64,000 bases of DNA from Athripsodes cinereus. Taxonomy: Eukaryota > Arthropoda > Insecta > Trichoptera > Leptoceridae. The translations under genes and the position numbers were made by a program. The stretch spans positions 19,893,614 through 19,957,613 of the forward strand of contig OX388321.1 of the NCBI GenBank assembly GCA_947579605.1, in the 5' to 3' direction. Shown here piece after piece: positions 47,341 through 58,208 of the stretch (position 1 is the stretch's first letter; each line of letters opens with the position of its first letter). The notes beneath the pieces are model-generated. The model was not told the origin of the DNA and did no database searches. It worked only from the letters and a program-made list of their open reading frames with translations.

Positions 47341-48286
47341 TGATTTAGTAGTAAGTTATCTGAGTGGCTTTCGAATGAAAGTGGACAAATCTGTTTGAAG
47401 TGAAATGTCAGAGTGCGAAAAGCCTAAAACTAATTAAGATTTTTACTGATTTCGAGTGACAAGTAACTTTTCAAAGAGCTGTGTAGATGGGGTACACCAC
47501 AGTGTTGACGGGGTGAATCAGTTCCAGGATTCAAACCATGAGCATCCCTCCTGGAAGTCTGAGACTACCATCAGACTTCTGGCCACCTCATTGTCGAAGT
47601 AATAATTTTATTATTTTGGATGTGTAAAGATTTCATCTTTTTTAAAATACATACATTGATAGTCGAGGGTAGGTATACTAGATTGATAGTACATAACATT
47701 GAAGTAAAGGAGCAAAAAACTAAGTGCATATGATTAATGATTTATATTCAAGTAAAAAACTTTATGATCAATCTCAAAACTTGATGTAAATTGATGAAAT
47801 TACACAAACCTAATATTCGTCTCAGTGGGGAAGGAGTAAGTTGATAGTGTTATTTGATGATAAAGAATACCTAATTAAAAAGTATTCTGCACGAACATTA
47901 GAACAATATGTGAAATAAAGGTTGAAAATGAATGTTTGGAGCAAGTGGATGAGTATGTATATTTAGGAAGTTTGTGAGGGATGGAAGATGCGCCAAGGAT
48001 AAGATGTTTTAAGACTAAGATTGGTTTTTAATTAATTATTTGCTTATATCCTATATTTTAATTCTAATATGGTATTTTTAAATTATTTTTTTTTATAAAT
48101 AAATAGTATGTTTAATTAATTACTGTGTTTTACATCACCTGCCTCACATAATACGAGTAGTAATATGCTATAGCTGTCTAACTTTTATAATTTTAATATT
48201 ATTTATTTCAATGTGTTCCTAAAGAACACCATAAGCATATATTAAGTTTTTATACTGTTGCTGCTCTCTCTTCACCTCCTTTCCAG

Positions 48287-48392
48287 TCAAGCCGGGCATC
48301 GTCAATTTTGCCTCTGTGTTACACCCCTCCTGTTCCTTAAACCAGGTCCTCCTCCCAGACGAGAACCTTCAGCCAGCTAGCTCAATCTCAAG
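48287..48392 (+). other. Exon-like segment within the MULE-like element
   Basis: A strong polypyrimidine tract and TTTCCAG acceptor precede 48287, and AAG|GTGAGA follows 48392. One frame is open across all 106 nt: KPGIVNFASVLHPSCSLNQV, then LLPDENLQPASSIS. The segment is visibly more GC-rich than its surroundings. I do not recognise the peptide. It may be a captured host exon, as in Pack-MULEs, or chance. Confidence 0.4.
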
Positions 48393-48822
48393 GTGAGAGA
48401 AGGAGGGTCAACAAATAAATATTAATTCTTTTGTTCCAATAGTCTATCTGTTAGCAGGGGTGATGATTAAGAGATATTTAGATTTTAACAACTGTAGTTA
48501 AATTTAAAAAAGCAAAACTAATATCTGTAAGCATAATTATAATAATAACCCTACTAGTTGTATATATTAGGTGAGAGTAATGGAGAATAAGTAACTTACA
48601 TTATCGCTGTGAGATTTAGAGACATCAACAAATAATCATAATCAATATTCTCCCTAGGCAAACCAATTCTGCAGTTAATGTACCGCAGAAACCTACTCTC
48701 TATCTTGTAAAGATTATTTTACAAATCAAAAAAGTATTTATAATTTTCAATGTACACAGACTTGAAAAAGGCTTACTGATTCTCACCACAAAACCCAACA
48801 TTATATATATATATGGACAATT

Positions 48823-49140
48823 TGTAAAGCGCCGTTTACTCATAACATGACCTCAAGGGCGCTGTATATCGTATCCATCACCCGAAACTCCCAGCAAAAA
48901 GGTGTGTCTTCAGCCCTCTTTTAAAACTCTCTCCATTCACCTCCTCTCGCAGACACAGAGGCAGCTTGTTCCAACATCTGGGACCCGCAACACTAAACGC
49001 TCTATCTCTCCAAAGCCTGTTTTGCGAGATCGAGATGGCTCAATCAGTCTGCATTTTGCCTCACCCTGTGCTGAGCGAAGCATGAGCCGTCTTTCACTGA
49101 TGGTCTCGATCTCGCACATCTCCGACAAATATGATGGTAA
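48823..49140 (-). mobile_element. GCGC-tail SINE, longest copy
   Basis: The 3' end lies at 48823-48872 (TGTAAAGCGCCGTTTACTC, CCTCAAGGGCGCTGTATA) in antisense. The body extends through CTTGTTCCAACATCTGGGAC and AACACTAAACGCTCTATCTC to about 49140. The body resembles the conserved core of SINE-like repeats that end in GCGC-type tails in many animals; the exact family is not assigned. Confidence 0.6.
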
Positions 49141-50420
49141 TACATCCTACAACATTCTTAATGACCTTTAACAAATACTGTCCACATGATTAACAAAACG
49201 TAAGTCGCTGGTAAAAATTATACAAAATCATTTATTTCATTCACTGATGCTAGCGGAGAATCATTTATTTTATATTTATAAAAAAAGGATGTTTACTTCT
49301 GCAGAAACGCATAACTAGGTAATTCTTTGTATTTAATCTTAGTCTATTATTGTATTACCACTTCATCGGGGGTGTCTTCAGTTCTTCCAGCAAATTGCAC
49401 AGTCTCTGGAATATGCCGATCGCAAAGAATAGGAGTATTTGAATAAGTTTTTTGTATTTCTACTAATTGAATCCTCAATATTATTCATATATCTTGTATA
49501 AAATACATTAGCTAATTTTTTACATTCTTTTCACAATTTTGAAAACAATTTATAGTCACTATGTTCACCCGTAAGCTTGTAAACTCAACACATTTTATGG
49601 CATGAGAGCCTATTGCCTAACAATAAAGTTTACAGAAAATCTGCAAAACTGTACAATAATATTCAATAAAATCATACATTTAAAACTAAATAATACAAAA
49701 TCACATTAATTCCTTGCAATAAGCATTCCAAAAAAACTGACCAACTTTTTGTAGGTACCTACATCTAAACTTGATAGTTGGGTGTTAATTAGGTAAATAA
49801 ATTATTAGAAAATCAAAACCCCTCTGCAATTATCAACATTGTAACATTCCGCTTAAAATTATAAAAAAACTTTCAATAGTCAATGAAATAAAATAATAAA
49901 AATCAATAGGCACACACCATATACATTTAGGATAATAAATTGTATGATAAAACATTATTATACTGAAAGTATATCTTGTGTAGTGATATCCTAGGTAGCA
50001 ATAATTATTTTCACACATACACTCAGATCAGGCCACAAACAACACAACAGTTTCAAAAGATCAAACAGGAGCATCAACACACCTACAAATATAAGTAGAA
50101 AATTAAAAACAACAAATAAATTGAAGAGAAAACAAGTACATTGTGACAGGCATCAACATGATCCTTTTTGTGATTTAATATCATGCTAACTGCCATAGAA
50201 TAATAAATACACTAAAGTACTAACTGCTATTTGTTCTGTTTCTTTAATGGAAGGTATTGAACATAGAATAATACATATATCCTAATTGAACTGGTGTTTT
50301 TTTTATATTTTTTTTGTTCATTAGAAAACAATCTTCTCTGGTTTTTGATTTTTTTGTTTGGCGGTTCCAAATTTGTATTTACACATAATATAACAGCAGC
50401 CAATCAAAACTCAGTATTTT
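49141..50420. other. Non-coding right arm of the MULE-like element
   Basis: AT-rich sequence without any coding frame that I would trust. It runs up to the right TIR at 50421. Confidence 0.5.
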
Positions 50421-50598
50421 TGCACATGCGTATTTTCATCCCTCTTCTTCTACCTTTAGACGCTAGTCTAAAGTATTATGACATTAACATTTGAAGATTG
50501 TTTTCGAGGTTATTTTTGCGGCTAGAATTTGGAGAATATTGTTTTAATTCGATAAAATTTGAGACGTCGCATTTTGGTAAACTAAATATTTTTTATAA

Positions 50599-51681
50599 AT
50601 GTCAGGAATTATGAATGTAAAGGTAATTAATTGTATTAATTCTTGGAATAAATATTCAACTTTTATAAAGAGGTGTTTTTGCAACACTCTTCAACAAGGA
50701 ATTATGATACAGCAGCTTAAAAGCAGGGGACTTGTGAAAATTAAAGGGGATGAAGTGGTACCTTATCTTCAAGGACTTATTACAAATGATATGAGGCATT
50801 TACAAGAAAAGTCAGGGAGTATGTACACTCTATTTTTGAACACAAAAGGAAGGGTGATGTATGATTCTATAATATATTCCACAAACGATCCTAAAACATA
50901 TATCATTGAATGTGATTCTACAGTTTTAAACCAATTTCAAAAACACCTCAAAATGTTTAAAGTAAAGAGAAAAATAGATATAGACACACATCCATATCAC
51001 GTTTGGGTTTTATTTAATAACAGTTTAGCAAAGGATATTACTTTTAATGAAATCAACAATGAATCTCTTAAGACACAAACTAAAACAGCTCTAAAAACGG
51101 AACAAAGTGACAAATATTCAGTATTTAAAGATCCTCGTGTGAATCTTTTAGGTGTCAGAATTCTTTGCGAAGAATCCATAACGGAAGATAACATAATATC
51201 TATGCTCAATCTTACAAATGTTACAAAGTCTGCTGATAATGATCATTACAGAAAGCTTCGATACTGTTTAGGAGTGGGAGAAGGAGTTTGTGACTTACCT
51301 CAAGGTACTTGTTTCCCTCTAGAAGCTAACGCAGACTTTTTACATGGAGTTAGTTTCCACAAAGGATGTTATATTGGACAAGAATTGACAGCGAGGACAC
51401 ATCACACAGGAGTTGTGCGTAAAAGACTTATGCCATTATTATTTGAGAAAGAAATACAAAGTGACAGTGTCGTACAAGATTCTCCTGTGTTTGGTACTGA
51501 AAATGATAAAACGTCTTTCGGCAAAGTGAGGGGAGTTGTCAGCAACGTTGGGTTAGGACTTCTGAGAATTGTTCAAGTTACACAAGAACCAATTTTGAAT
51601 GTTTCTGGAAATAAAGCTAAGACATATAAACCAGTCTGGTGGCCTGAAGAAGCTCCCAAAGAAAAGGCATCTGTGGGATAA
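50599..51681 (+). CDS. IBA57: IBA57, mitochondrial Fe-S cluster assembly factor (CAF17 family)
   Basis: A single-exon frame of 360 residues. IBA57 is a folate-binding-fold protein of the mitochondrial matrix that acts with ISCA1/ISCA2 in making [4Fe-4S] clusters. The signature KGCYIGQELTARTHHTGVVR is present at residues 255-274, with the conserved Cys at 257. The YLQGLITNDM block (residues 56-65) and LFLNTKGRVMYDS (78-90) are the other family anchors. The first 30 residues are basic with Asn and Ser and few acids, which suits a mitochondrial targeting peptide; Met35 is a possible internal start. Length is close to the human protein (about 356). The end of the 3.7-kb MULE-like element lies only about 130 bp upstream, so the promoter or 5' UTR is partly transposon-bounded. 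Confidence 0.93.
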   Translation: MSGIMNVKVINCINSWNKYSTFIKRCFCNTLQQGIMIQQLKSRGLVKIKGDEVVPYLQGLITNDMRHLQEKSGSMYTLFLNTKGRVMYDSIIYSTNDPKTYIIECDSTVLNQFQKHLKMFKVKRKIDIDTHPYHVWVLFNNSLAKDITFNEINNESLKTQTKTALKTEQSDKYSVFKDPRVNLLGVRILCEESITEDNIISMLNLTNVTKSADNDHYRKLRYCLGVGEGVCDLPQGTCFPLEANADFLHGVSFHKGCYIGQELTARTHHTGVVRKRLMPLLFEKEIQSDSVVQDSPVFGTENDKTSFGKVRGVVSNVGLGLLRIVQVTQEPILNVSGNKAKTYKPVWWPEEAPKEKASVG

Positions 51682-51723
51682 CCTATGTAAATATTCCATC
51701 AAAGTTACATAATGACATAATAC

Positions 51724-52179
51724 TAGTAATGTAACGAATATTCGCAGATTTCAAACTATTCACATTCGTATTCGCAAAAAATATGCGAATGTTATTTTTT
51801 TTTTTAAAGATATATCTGGGTTTTGTTATAAACCCAAATACAACCTTATACACCTTTCACAGTAAGCTACTAAAAGCTTGTGTCGTGAAAGGGGAGTTTG
51901 CCGGCACCTGGTATCGAACTACGGACCCCTTGTTCACGAGACCGAGACTCTACTCCAGGCTACCGACGAACTTATTTTGGTAAATAAGTTTCGGATATTC
52001 AAATATTCTTTAAGAAAACCGAGGAGTTTTTAAATATTTTAAATTCCTATACTATTTTGAAAATTTGGCGACGGGGGGTAGATATTTTAATGTTTGAGCA
52101 ATTGTAGAAATTTAAGCAAGTCAATATTCGCTATTCGCATTCGCGAATATCCAAAATCACACATTCGTTACATCGCTAA
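51724..52179. mobile_element. hAT-like MITE, copy B, split by a SINE
   Basis: The left end reads TAGTAATGTAACGAATATTC and the right end ATTCGTTACATCGCTA; they are complementary with a few changes. The interior blocks match 28357-28718. SINE-A sits inside at 51799-51971, so the SINE is the younger insertion. It is located directly downstream of IBA57. Confidence 0.8.
51799..51971 (-). mobile_element. SINE family A, full-length antisense copy
   Basis: Complement of 47161-47340: tail AAAGATATATCTGGGTTTTG, body TTTCACAGTAAGC and GTCGTGAAAGGGGAGTTTGC, head ending CTCCAGGCTACCGACGAA. TTATTTT occurs on both sides (51792-51798 and 51972-51978), a likely 7-bp target duplication. Confidence 0.85.
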
Positions 52180-52574
52180 TACATACCTTATTCTATACCA
52201 TAATGGCATCTCCAACAAGTGAGGTAACTTGTAGCCCAATTTTATGTATAATATGACATACAGATCATCCTCTGCATGCCAATAATAAACGAGACATAAT
52301 TATATACTTCTTCACTTTATTAATGAATTATTCTAGTCCTTCAGCTATTCAATGAGTGACCACATTATTATGTACTATACCCACCCTACACTGCACACTG
52401 AAGCGGTGATGTATTCAAATAATAGTATTGACATTCATTTTTGACAGCTATTGATAACAAGAATAGGGAAATAAGATGAAGTTTGTACTGAAATTTCAAT
52501 ATAATAAAAAATAAAATCAACCGTATTTCATAATTTAGTCACCTCATTTCTTTGATTATTGTTTCAGTTTAAAA

Positions 52575-52931
52575 ATGGATACTCATAAATTTCAAGACGC
52601 TAAGCATGAAAATTGTCCAGAAGAACCTGAATCTAAAATTATATTTACTTGTGCAGGCTGCAAGTTGACGGAAAGCACCGACTACACTGGCTCCAAACCA
52701 CCTTTCTCAAAGGATCTTGTACTCAAAGCATCTGCGTATGTTATGAAAGATCCATTCAGTGATCCAAATGATAAACAAATATTAGTTATAGGAAATGATT
52801 GTTCCATTTGCAACATAATGATTTGTCTCAGTAAAGAATGTAGCATATTTTATAAGAAAGCATATTGCCTTCCATGTGCCAGAGAGAATATAAATGTCTT
52901 TCCTCCATCATTAAGTAATAAACTAAGATAA
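52575..52931 (+). CDS. CDPF1: CDPF1, cysteine-rich DPF motif protein
   Basis: 118 residues in one coding exon; a splice acceptor (TTGTTTCAG, ending 52566) sits 8 bp upstream of the ATG, so a 5' UTR intron is likely. CDPF1 is a small conserved protein of unknown function. The family pattern is complete: FTCAGC near residue 30, the DPF motif in YVMKDPFSDPNDK, the paired Cys of CSICNIMICLSKEC, FYKKAYCLPCAREN and NVFP. Four CxxC-type pairs suggest zinc binding. The gene follows IBA57 on the same strand, about 900 bp downstream, with a MITE/SINE nest between them. Confidence 0.9.
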   Translation: MDTHKFQDAKHENCPEEPESKIIFTCAGCKLTESTDYTGSKPPFSKDLVLKASAYVMKDPFSDPNDKQILVIGNDCSICNIMICLSKECSIFYKKAYCLPCARENINVFPPSLSNKLR

Positions 52932-53010
52932 TTTTAGTTTATTTTATGGGACATAAACAGTTATTAGATATAAAAAAATATTGTTCTGAAATTATATAAA
53001 AGAATAAATA

Positions 53011-53320
53011 CCACCCCCATGGCGCAGTGGTTACTGCAGTTGACCTGCTTCATCGAGTTCAATTTCCACCCGTGTTGTAAAATTTCTATAGAAATTGTTG
53101 TATTCAGGGTTTAAAGATATACTGTTTCAGCAGAATTGAGAAAGCACTGGTTTCCTGGAAGAAAACAATAGTGGTAAGTCTGCCGGCTATACTGAAACAG
53201 CACAGCCGTAGAATTATTGTTATTCAATTCAAGTGTCCGCTAAATCTTTTCGTAGATGTGCATCAATTTATTGTTTTTATATAATGCCAAATAAATATGT
53301 TTTATTGAATTAAAAAAAAG
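53011..53320 (+). mobile_element. tRNA-derived SINE family C
   Basis: A box ATGGCGCAGTGGTTACTGC and B box GAGTTCAATTTCC form a tRNA-like head from 53011. The tail ends in an A-rich run at 53312-53320. No other copy of this body was seen in the window. Confidence 0.65.
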
Positions 53321-53394
53321 ATTTCATTTGTTCCATTTTCCTTCCTCAGTAGTTGTGGTAGGATGAATGAATTGCCTGTTTTTATGATGATGAA

Positions 53395-53446
53395 TGATTT
53401 CTTCAGCGCCGTTTTAATAGAGAATCCATCTCAAGGACATGTTCTG
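53395..53446 (-). repeat. GCGC-tail SINE 3' end, degraded
   Basis: Contains TTCAGCGCCGTTTTAATAGA and CCATCTCAAGGACATG, a decayed match to 45838-45890. Confidence 0.5.
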
Positions 53447-55011
53447 CTCTGTTGGAAGAGTGATGTCTTCAGTTTGCTCTTGAATGTTAATGTCTTTGTT
53501 TGTGTTACACATTTGTACATTGATATACACATTCATTTAAAATATCCATCGGTGACACTCGCATTCTACAGTTTTATTGTCACTTTCACCTGCTATGTGT
53601 TGTGTGTAAGCGATGTTGTGTTGCTGTCTCTGTTACACATTGCAGGACATTAGGTATAAACTAGACCGTAATTCTCAGAAACGGTTGGTCAGCACATGTT
53701 TGGAAACTAATAGAAGCGGTGAGTGTAGCACAGAATAGATAAAATTTATGAAGTATCGATTTGCAGACATTAATTTCAACACGAAATGTGAAAATTATAG
53801 GATCAATATGAACGGTTAAAACAGGTATTTATCCAAAAGCTATGGTGACTCATGGCATCTGCTACAAAGAGCGCCTGCACACTACATCATTAACTCAAAA
53901 TTTAATTAAGATAAACACCTGCTTTTATTAATTTTTTTTTTATAAGAATTAAAAGAATTTTTCTTCCTACATATGGCACAAAAAAAACTCCTTTTCGAAA
54001 GATTTTGAGTTGGTCTATAGAATAAGGCGACTAAATTGTTCTTATTTAAATTTTTCGTTTTCATCTCAGGAACGCAGGAGTGAAACAAGCTTTTCTTATT
54101 CTGATTGACAGTTTTAAGAGACATTCTGAGGTTGTTCTTATTAACATGGTGACTAGGAAAAAAGTCTTTCAAAATAATTTAATATAAATTTCATTTTTGG
54201 TTTTTAATTAAAAAAAAATTATTAATACGTAAACTAGTAATCATGTTTAACAACTTTAATGACTTACTAATCAATATAAAAAAAAAACAATAATAATAGT
54301 ATGTACGCAATTCCACTCTAAATCAAAGTATAACTTATATGTAAATTTAAATAAAATCGCTTAGCACAAAATTTTTACCTTAACACAATATGTAGGCATG
54401 TAGTAAAGTTTAGAGTACTTTGTAATACAGAAGATGATGCACACAAACATTACTTAGTATTGCAGAGAATGTGATGAGAAAATAATATGCAAAACTATAA
54501 TAATATATATCACACTAACTATCTAAAACATGATACGGTAAAATGCCAGTACAGTTAAATACCAATGATCATTCAAAATAATATTATATTATGGATGTGA
54601 AACATTGGCATTGAGAAGACAAATTTATTTGCTCATCGTAACAATAGGTAATGATAAACATAATTTGCAGATTTTTACAGCTTTTTTACCATTAATAATG
54701 TATTTTATAATTAAATTTCTTACATTATTATTTCCAAATATGAAAATAAGACCAATTTCAAAAATATAACTCTTATTATTATTGACTTTAATGATAGACA
54801 AACCAATTTGATTTTTCAATGCCAACAATTTTTGCTGATGAATAGAAAAACACTCTTTAATGGAACAAATATAAATAATTATTAATGGAGAGTGTTAATT
54901 TACATTCACATCCCAAATATGAAAAATTGTTATAACACCACAGATATTATCATTGTTTATATCTAATACATACATCTAACAGATAAAGATTGTATTCCCA
55001 TTAATAAAAAC

Positions 55012-55272
55012 ACAAAGACATTGTACATAACAACAAGATTGTGCACCTTTTGACCAAATTCAAACAAATATATACATTTCGGCAATGCAATAAAGTATGT
55101 ATTTCAATAATGAAAATGTTACAACGTTGTCCCTTTCTAACAGTTTGCAAGTTTACAAAAGTATATATGTAAATCATTTTAGATTTACAATGATAGTTGA
55201 GCACTAACAAAGGGGACAGTATCCTAACACTTTGAAGGAAGTGCACAGTCTTGTTATGTACAATGTCTTTGT
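55012..55272. mobile_element. MITE family 2, copy 2
   Basis: The ends ACAAAGACATTGTACATAAC, followed by AAGATTGTGCAC, pair with their near-complement at the right. It has the same terminal design as 7726-8209 but a shorter interior. Confidence 0.75.
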
Positions 55273-58024
55273 ATAAACAGAAATAATATCACACATGTAT
55301 ATGTTTATTAGAACAACATCAAGAGAGATATGAGCATCATTATCTAATTAATATTACAATATAGATATAATAATACATAATATGTGGACGTTTTACAAAA
55401 GTCAAACATACAAAAAGTTTACCACGACATTACACAGCAGTAATATTTTCGGGAGAAATTCTATTAGGTATATACTCACTATTTATAAAAGAGACTACTG
55501 TTTTTTATTGTACTATATATTTTTCGATGTAAAGTCTTGACATTACGATGTAATATTGCATTTTTTATATCTATTACTAAATTATAACAAAGACACTATA
55601 TGCTGAAATGTAAATAATGGCATTAATCAAAAGTGTAAACTGACAGTTATGAGTATATACTATTGTACATACACAAAACTCAAATATCTTGTTACTGTTT
55701 AACACTGTATTTAAAAAAAATGTATTATCAGCATTTTGTAAGAAGGGTTAGTAAACCATTTTGAGAAAATTATTTCATTAGTAAAAGAACATTAATATTT
55801 TCGGAATATTATGTGAAAATGCCAATAACATATAATATATCTTATGGAATATGAAAGCATGTTCCAATGCGGGGATATTTTTCCTTTTTTACACAACTTT
55901 GTGTAAAAGTGCAACTGCAAATTGATTTTGTCAAAATGGTTTATCCATCTTCCTTACTAAGTATGGAAGTACCATAAAGTGAACAAATATTAAACTAATA
56001 TTAAATAAACAAAACACAATTTTCTTAGCTGGTAAAGTGGACATCAAAATAAAGTATTTTTAAAATTGTTAACAAAATATAATTTGTACAAAAATGAAAA
56101 TTGAATTAACTTTTGAAATAAAGTTTATCATCAAAATAATTTAGGAACTAGGTACATGTTGAAGTAATTTTTAAAGCACAATTGTTACACTAAACAGTAA
56201 ATTAGTCTGAAACTCAAATTGACATGAATCCAATCCTTGTTAATAGAATGATCTGATGCCATGTTATGTATGTAAATGCCCCAATCATTTTCACGTCTAA
56301 ATTGGTGAAATGGACAGACACATATAGAGTGATTACTAGTTTACTTTGTCCGTGAGTAAATGTCACGTCACAATTTGAATAATTTTAACCAGTAATACTT
56401 ATTTGTACTTGTAACATTACATTTACACATGAATGAAGTAAAGCAAATTTGGATTATTTGTGTATTGTATTGACTGAAAATTGATAGCATTTTTTTATAT
56501 ACTAACATTTGATTATTTCTCTTTTAAATGAATTAATCTTAGATTGAACATTTATACTTCAAAATTTGATTAGAAAATTAAGTGAAATAACTAATATGTT
56601 AAAAATGAAAGATGTTGTAAAATATATACAAATTTCTGAGCAGCATTGCACTATTTTAGCAATAAAACATTTGGTTTCAAAATGATTTTTTCACAATGGT
56701 ATATTTTTTACAATTCAAATTATATAGAAAACTTGAGAAGCAACATTATAGGGCAGCTATATTAAGGAATATCATCACCAACATCTCGTGTCAAATTTTT
56801 ATAAACTTGGTAATATTGTTGTACCGGGCATCACTTTGAATATTTGACGATAAAGTTGAGGAAATTTTAATTATACACACCCATAATATTTGACTTAAGA
56901 ATGACATACAAGTATAACAAAATCTTACATTAATTCTTATTCAAATGCATAATACTCACATCATCAAAAAAACGTGTAGACATCAACTTGTTTTTTAAAC
57001 ATCGCTAACAACACCTGCTTCATCACAATGATGTGAATAATCAAAACTACCTATAAAAAATCGCAGCACTGTCGTAGTACAACAAATCTATATGTGAGAG
57101 TGAAAAAACCGTATTCATAAACAAATTTTACAATACGGACCAAAACAAAATAGAAATAATATTATTTTAAATAGTTGATATATAATTTTCATATTATCAA
57201 TTGATTCGGATATGATCTTTTCACTCAAAAGTATAGGAATTATGTAAAAATTTCTGAAAAAAAAAACCAACTAGAATTTCTATTTTGATTTTTATCTGTA
57301 CTGTAAAATTTGTTTCATGTCAGATAAGGTTGTTTCACTCGCACATGCAGAAATATAATTATTAATACGCAAAACTATATCAAAAATGTTGTTTATTATT
57401 GATTATTATAAGAAAACTAGTAATTTTATACATATTATAATAAGTATTCAATTTTACAAAATATTTAACACAACATTACATACACTAGATACGAGTTTTT
57501 ACTTATTCACATTATACATAATAACATTAAATATCAGTCAAGACAAATTGTAAACCATCATTCAAGACTATACAATTCTCCAGTATGCTATGAGTATGAA
57601 AAACATTTCTAACGTCCAAAACTTAAATGAGATAATGTCTCTACAACACCACATTAGATTAAGAAATGAAGTAACCATCAATGTGACCAATTGGCTAAGA
57701 AATTAATATCTGAATTTGTTGGGCCAGAATCCCAAGTGCAGAGGCGCTGATCAGAATACTTGTAATGACATGATTCTCACTTAACTTTATAGTGGTGTAA
57801 CACTTCTACATATTAGACTTACTGTAGATGTATGCCAAGTTAAATAGCATAATGTTCCAGCAAAAGTAGGTAAAGGAAAGGAAATATTTTGGAAGCAGTT
57901 TTTATTGGATATTTCAAACCCACGCAAGTGAAGATCTATGAGAAAAAATACTTAACAGCTAACCATAAACTTCACTTAAAATAAAGCAGTAATGACGTCC
58001 CATTGCTTACAAATTGACTCAGCA

Positions 58025-58208
58025 GGGTTACTCTTGACAAAATCTAAACACAATTTTAATCTTAATCATACGATGCGCGAAGTGACTATTGGCCAAAAAT
58101 ACGCGTATACCGATCGCGTGGTGTTTTTGACCATACTCCCTTTGTGCGTCGTATGATCAAGATCAATACTAGATTAGGATCGTATTTAGATTGTGTCAAG
58201 AGTAGCCC
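58025..58208. mobile_element. MITE-like inverted repeat
   Basis: The left end GGGTTACTCTTGACAAAATC pairs with the right end, whose complement starts GGGCTACTCTTGACACAATC. Pairing continues through TCATACGATGCGC-type sequence. The GC-rich centre (ACGCGTATACCGATCGCG) is distinct from the flanks. Confidence 0.75.

Larger units (their letters stand above)
46804..50467. mobile_element. Non-autonomous MULE-like element, 3.7 kb, with TIRs and 9-bp target duplication
   Basis: Terminal inverted repeats of 47 bp (46804-46850 and 50421-50467) match at 45 positions and begin ACTAGCGTCTAAAGGTAGAA. CTAAAGTAT is directly repeated outside both ends (46795-46803 and 50468-50476). The interior has no transposase; it holds a complete SINE-A (47161-47340), an RTE LINE scrap near 47930-48000, an exon-like segment (48287-48392) and a GCGC-tail SINE (48823-49140). 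TIR length and the 9-bp duplication point to the MULE superfamily, although the termini differ from those of 19041-29975. The right end is about 130 bp upstream of the IBA57 start codon. Confidence 0.87.

Noticed and set aside
48902..49171. Frames of 89 (+) and 63 (-) codons
   Set aside because: They fall inside the GCGC-tail SINE body and show no conserved protein motif.
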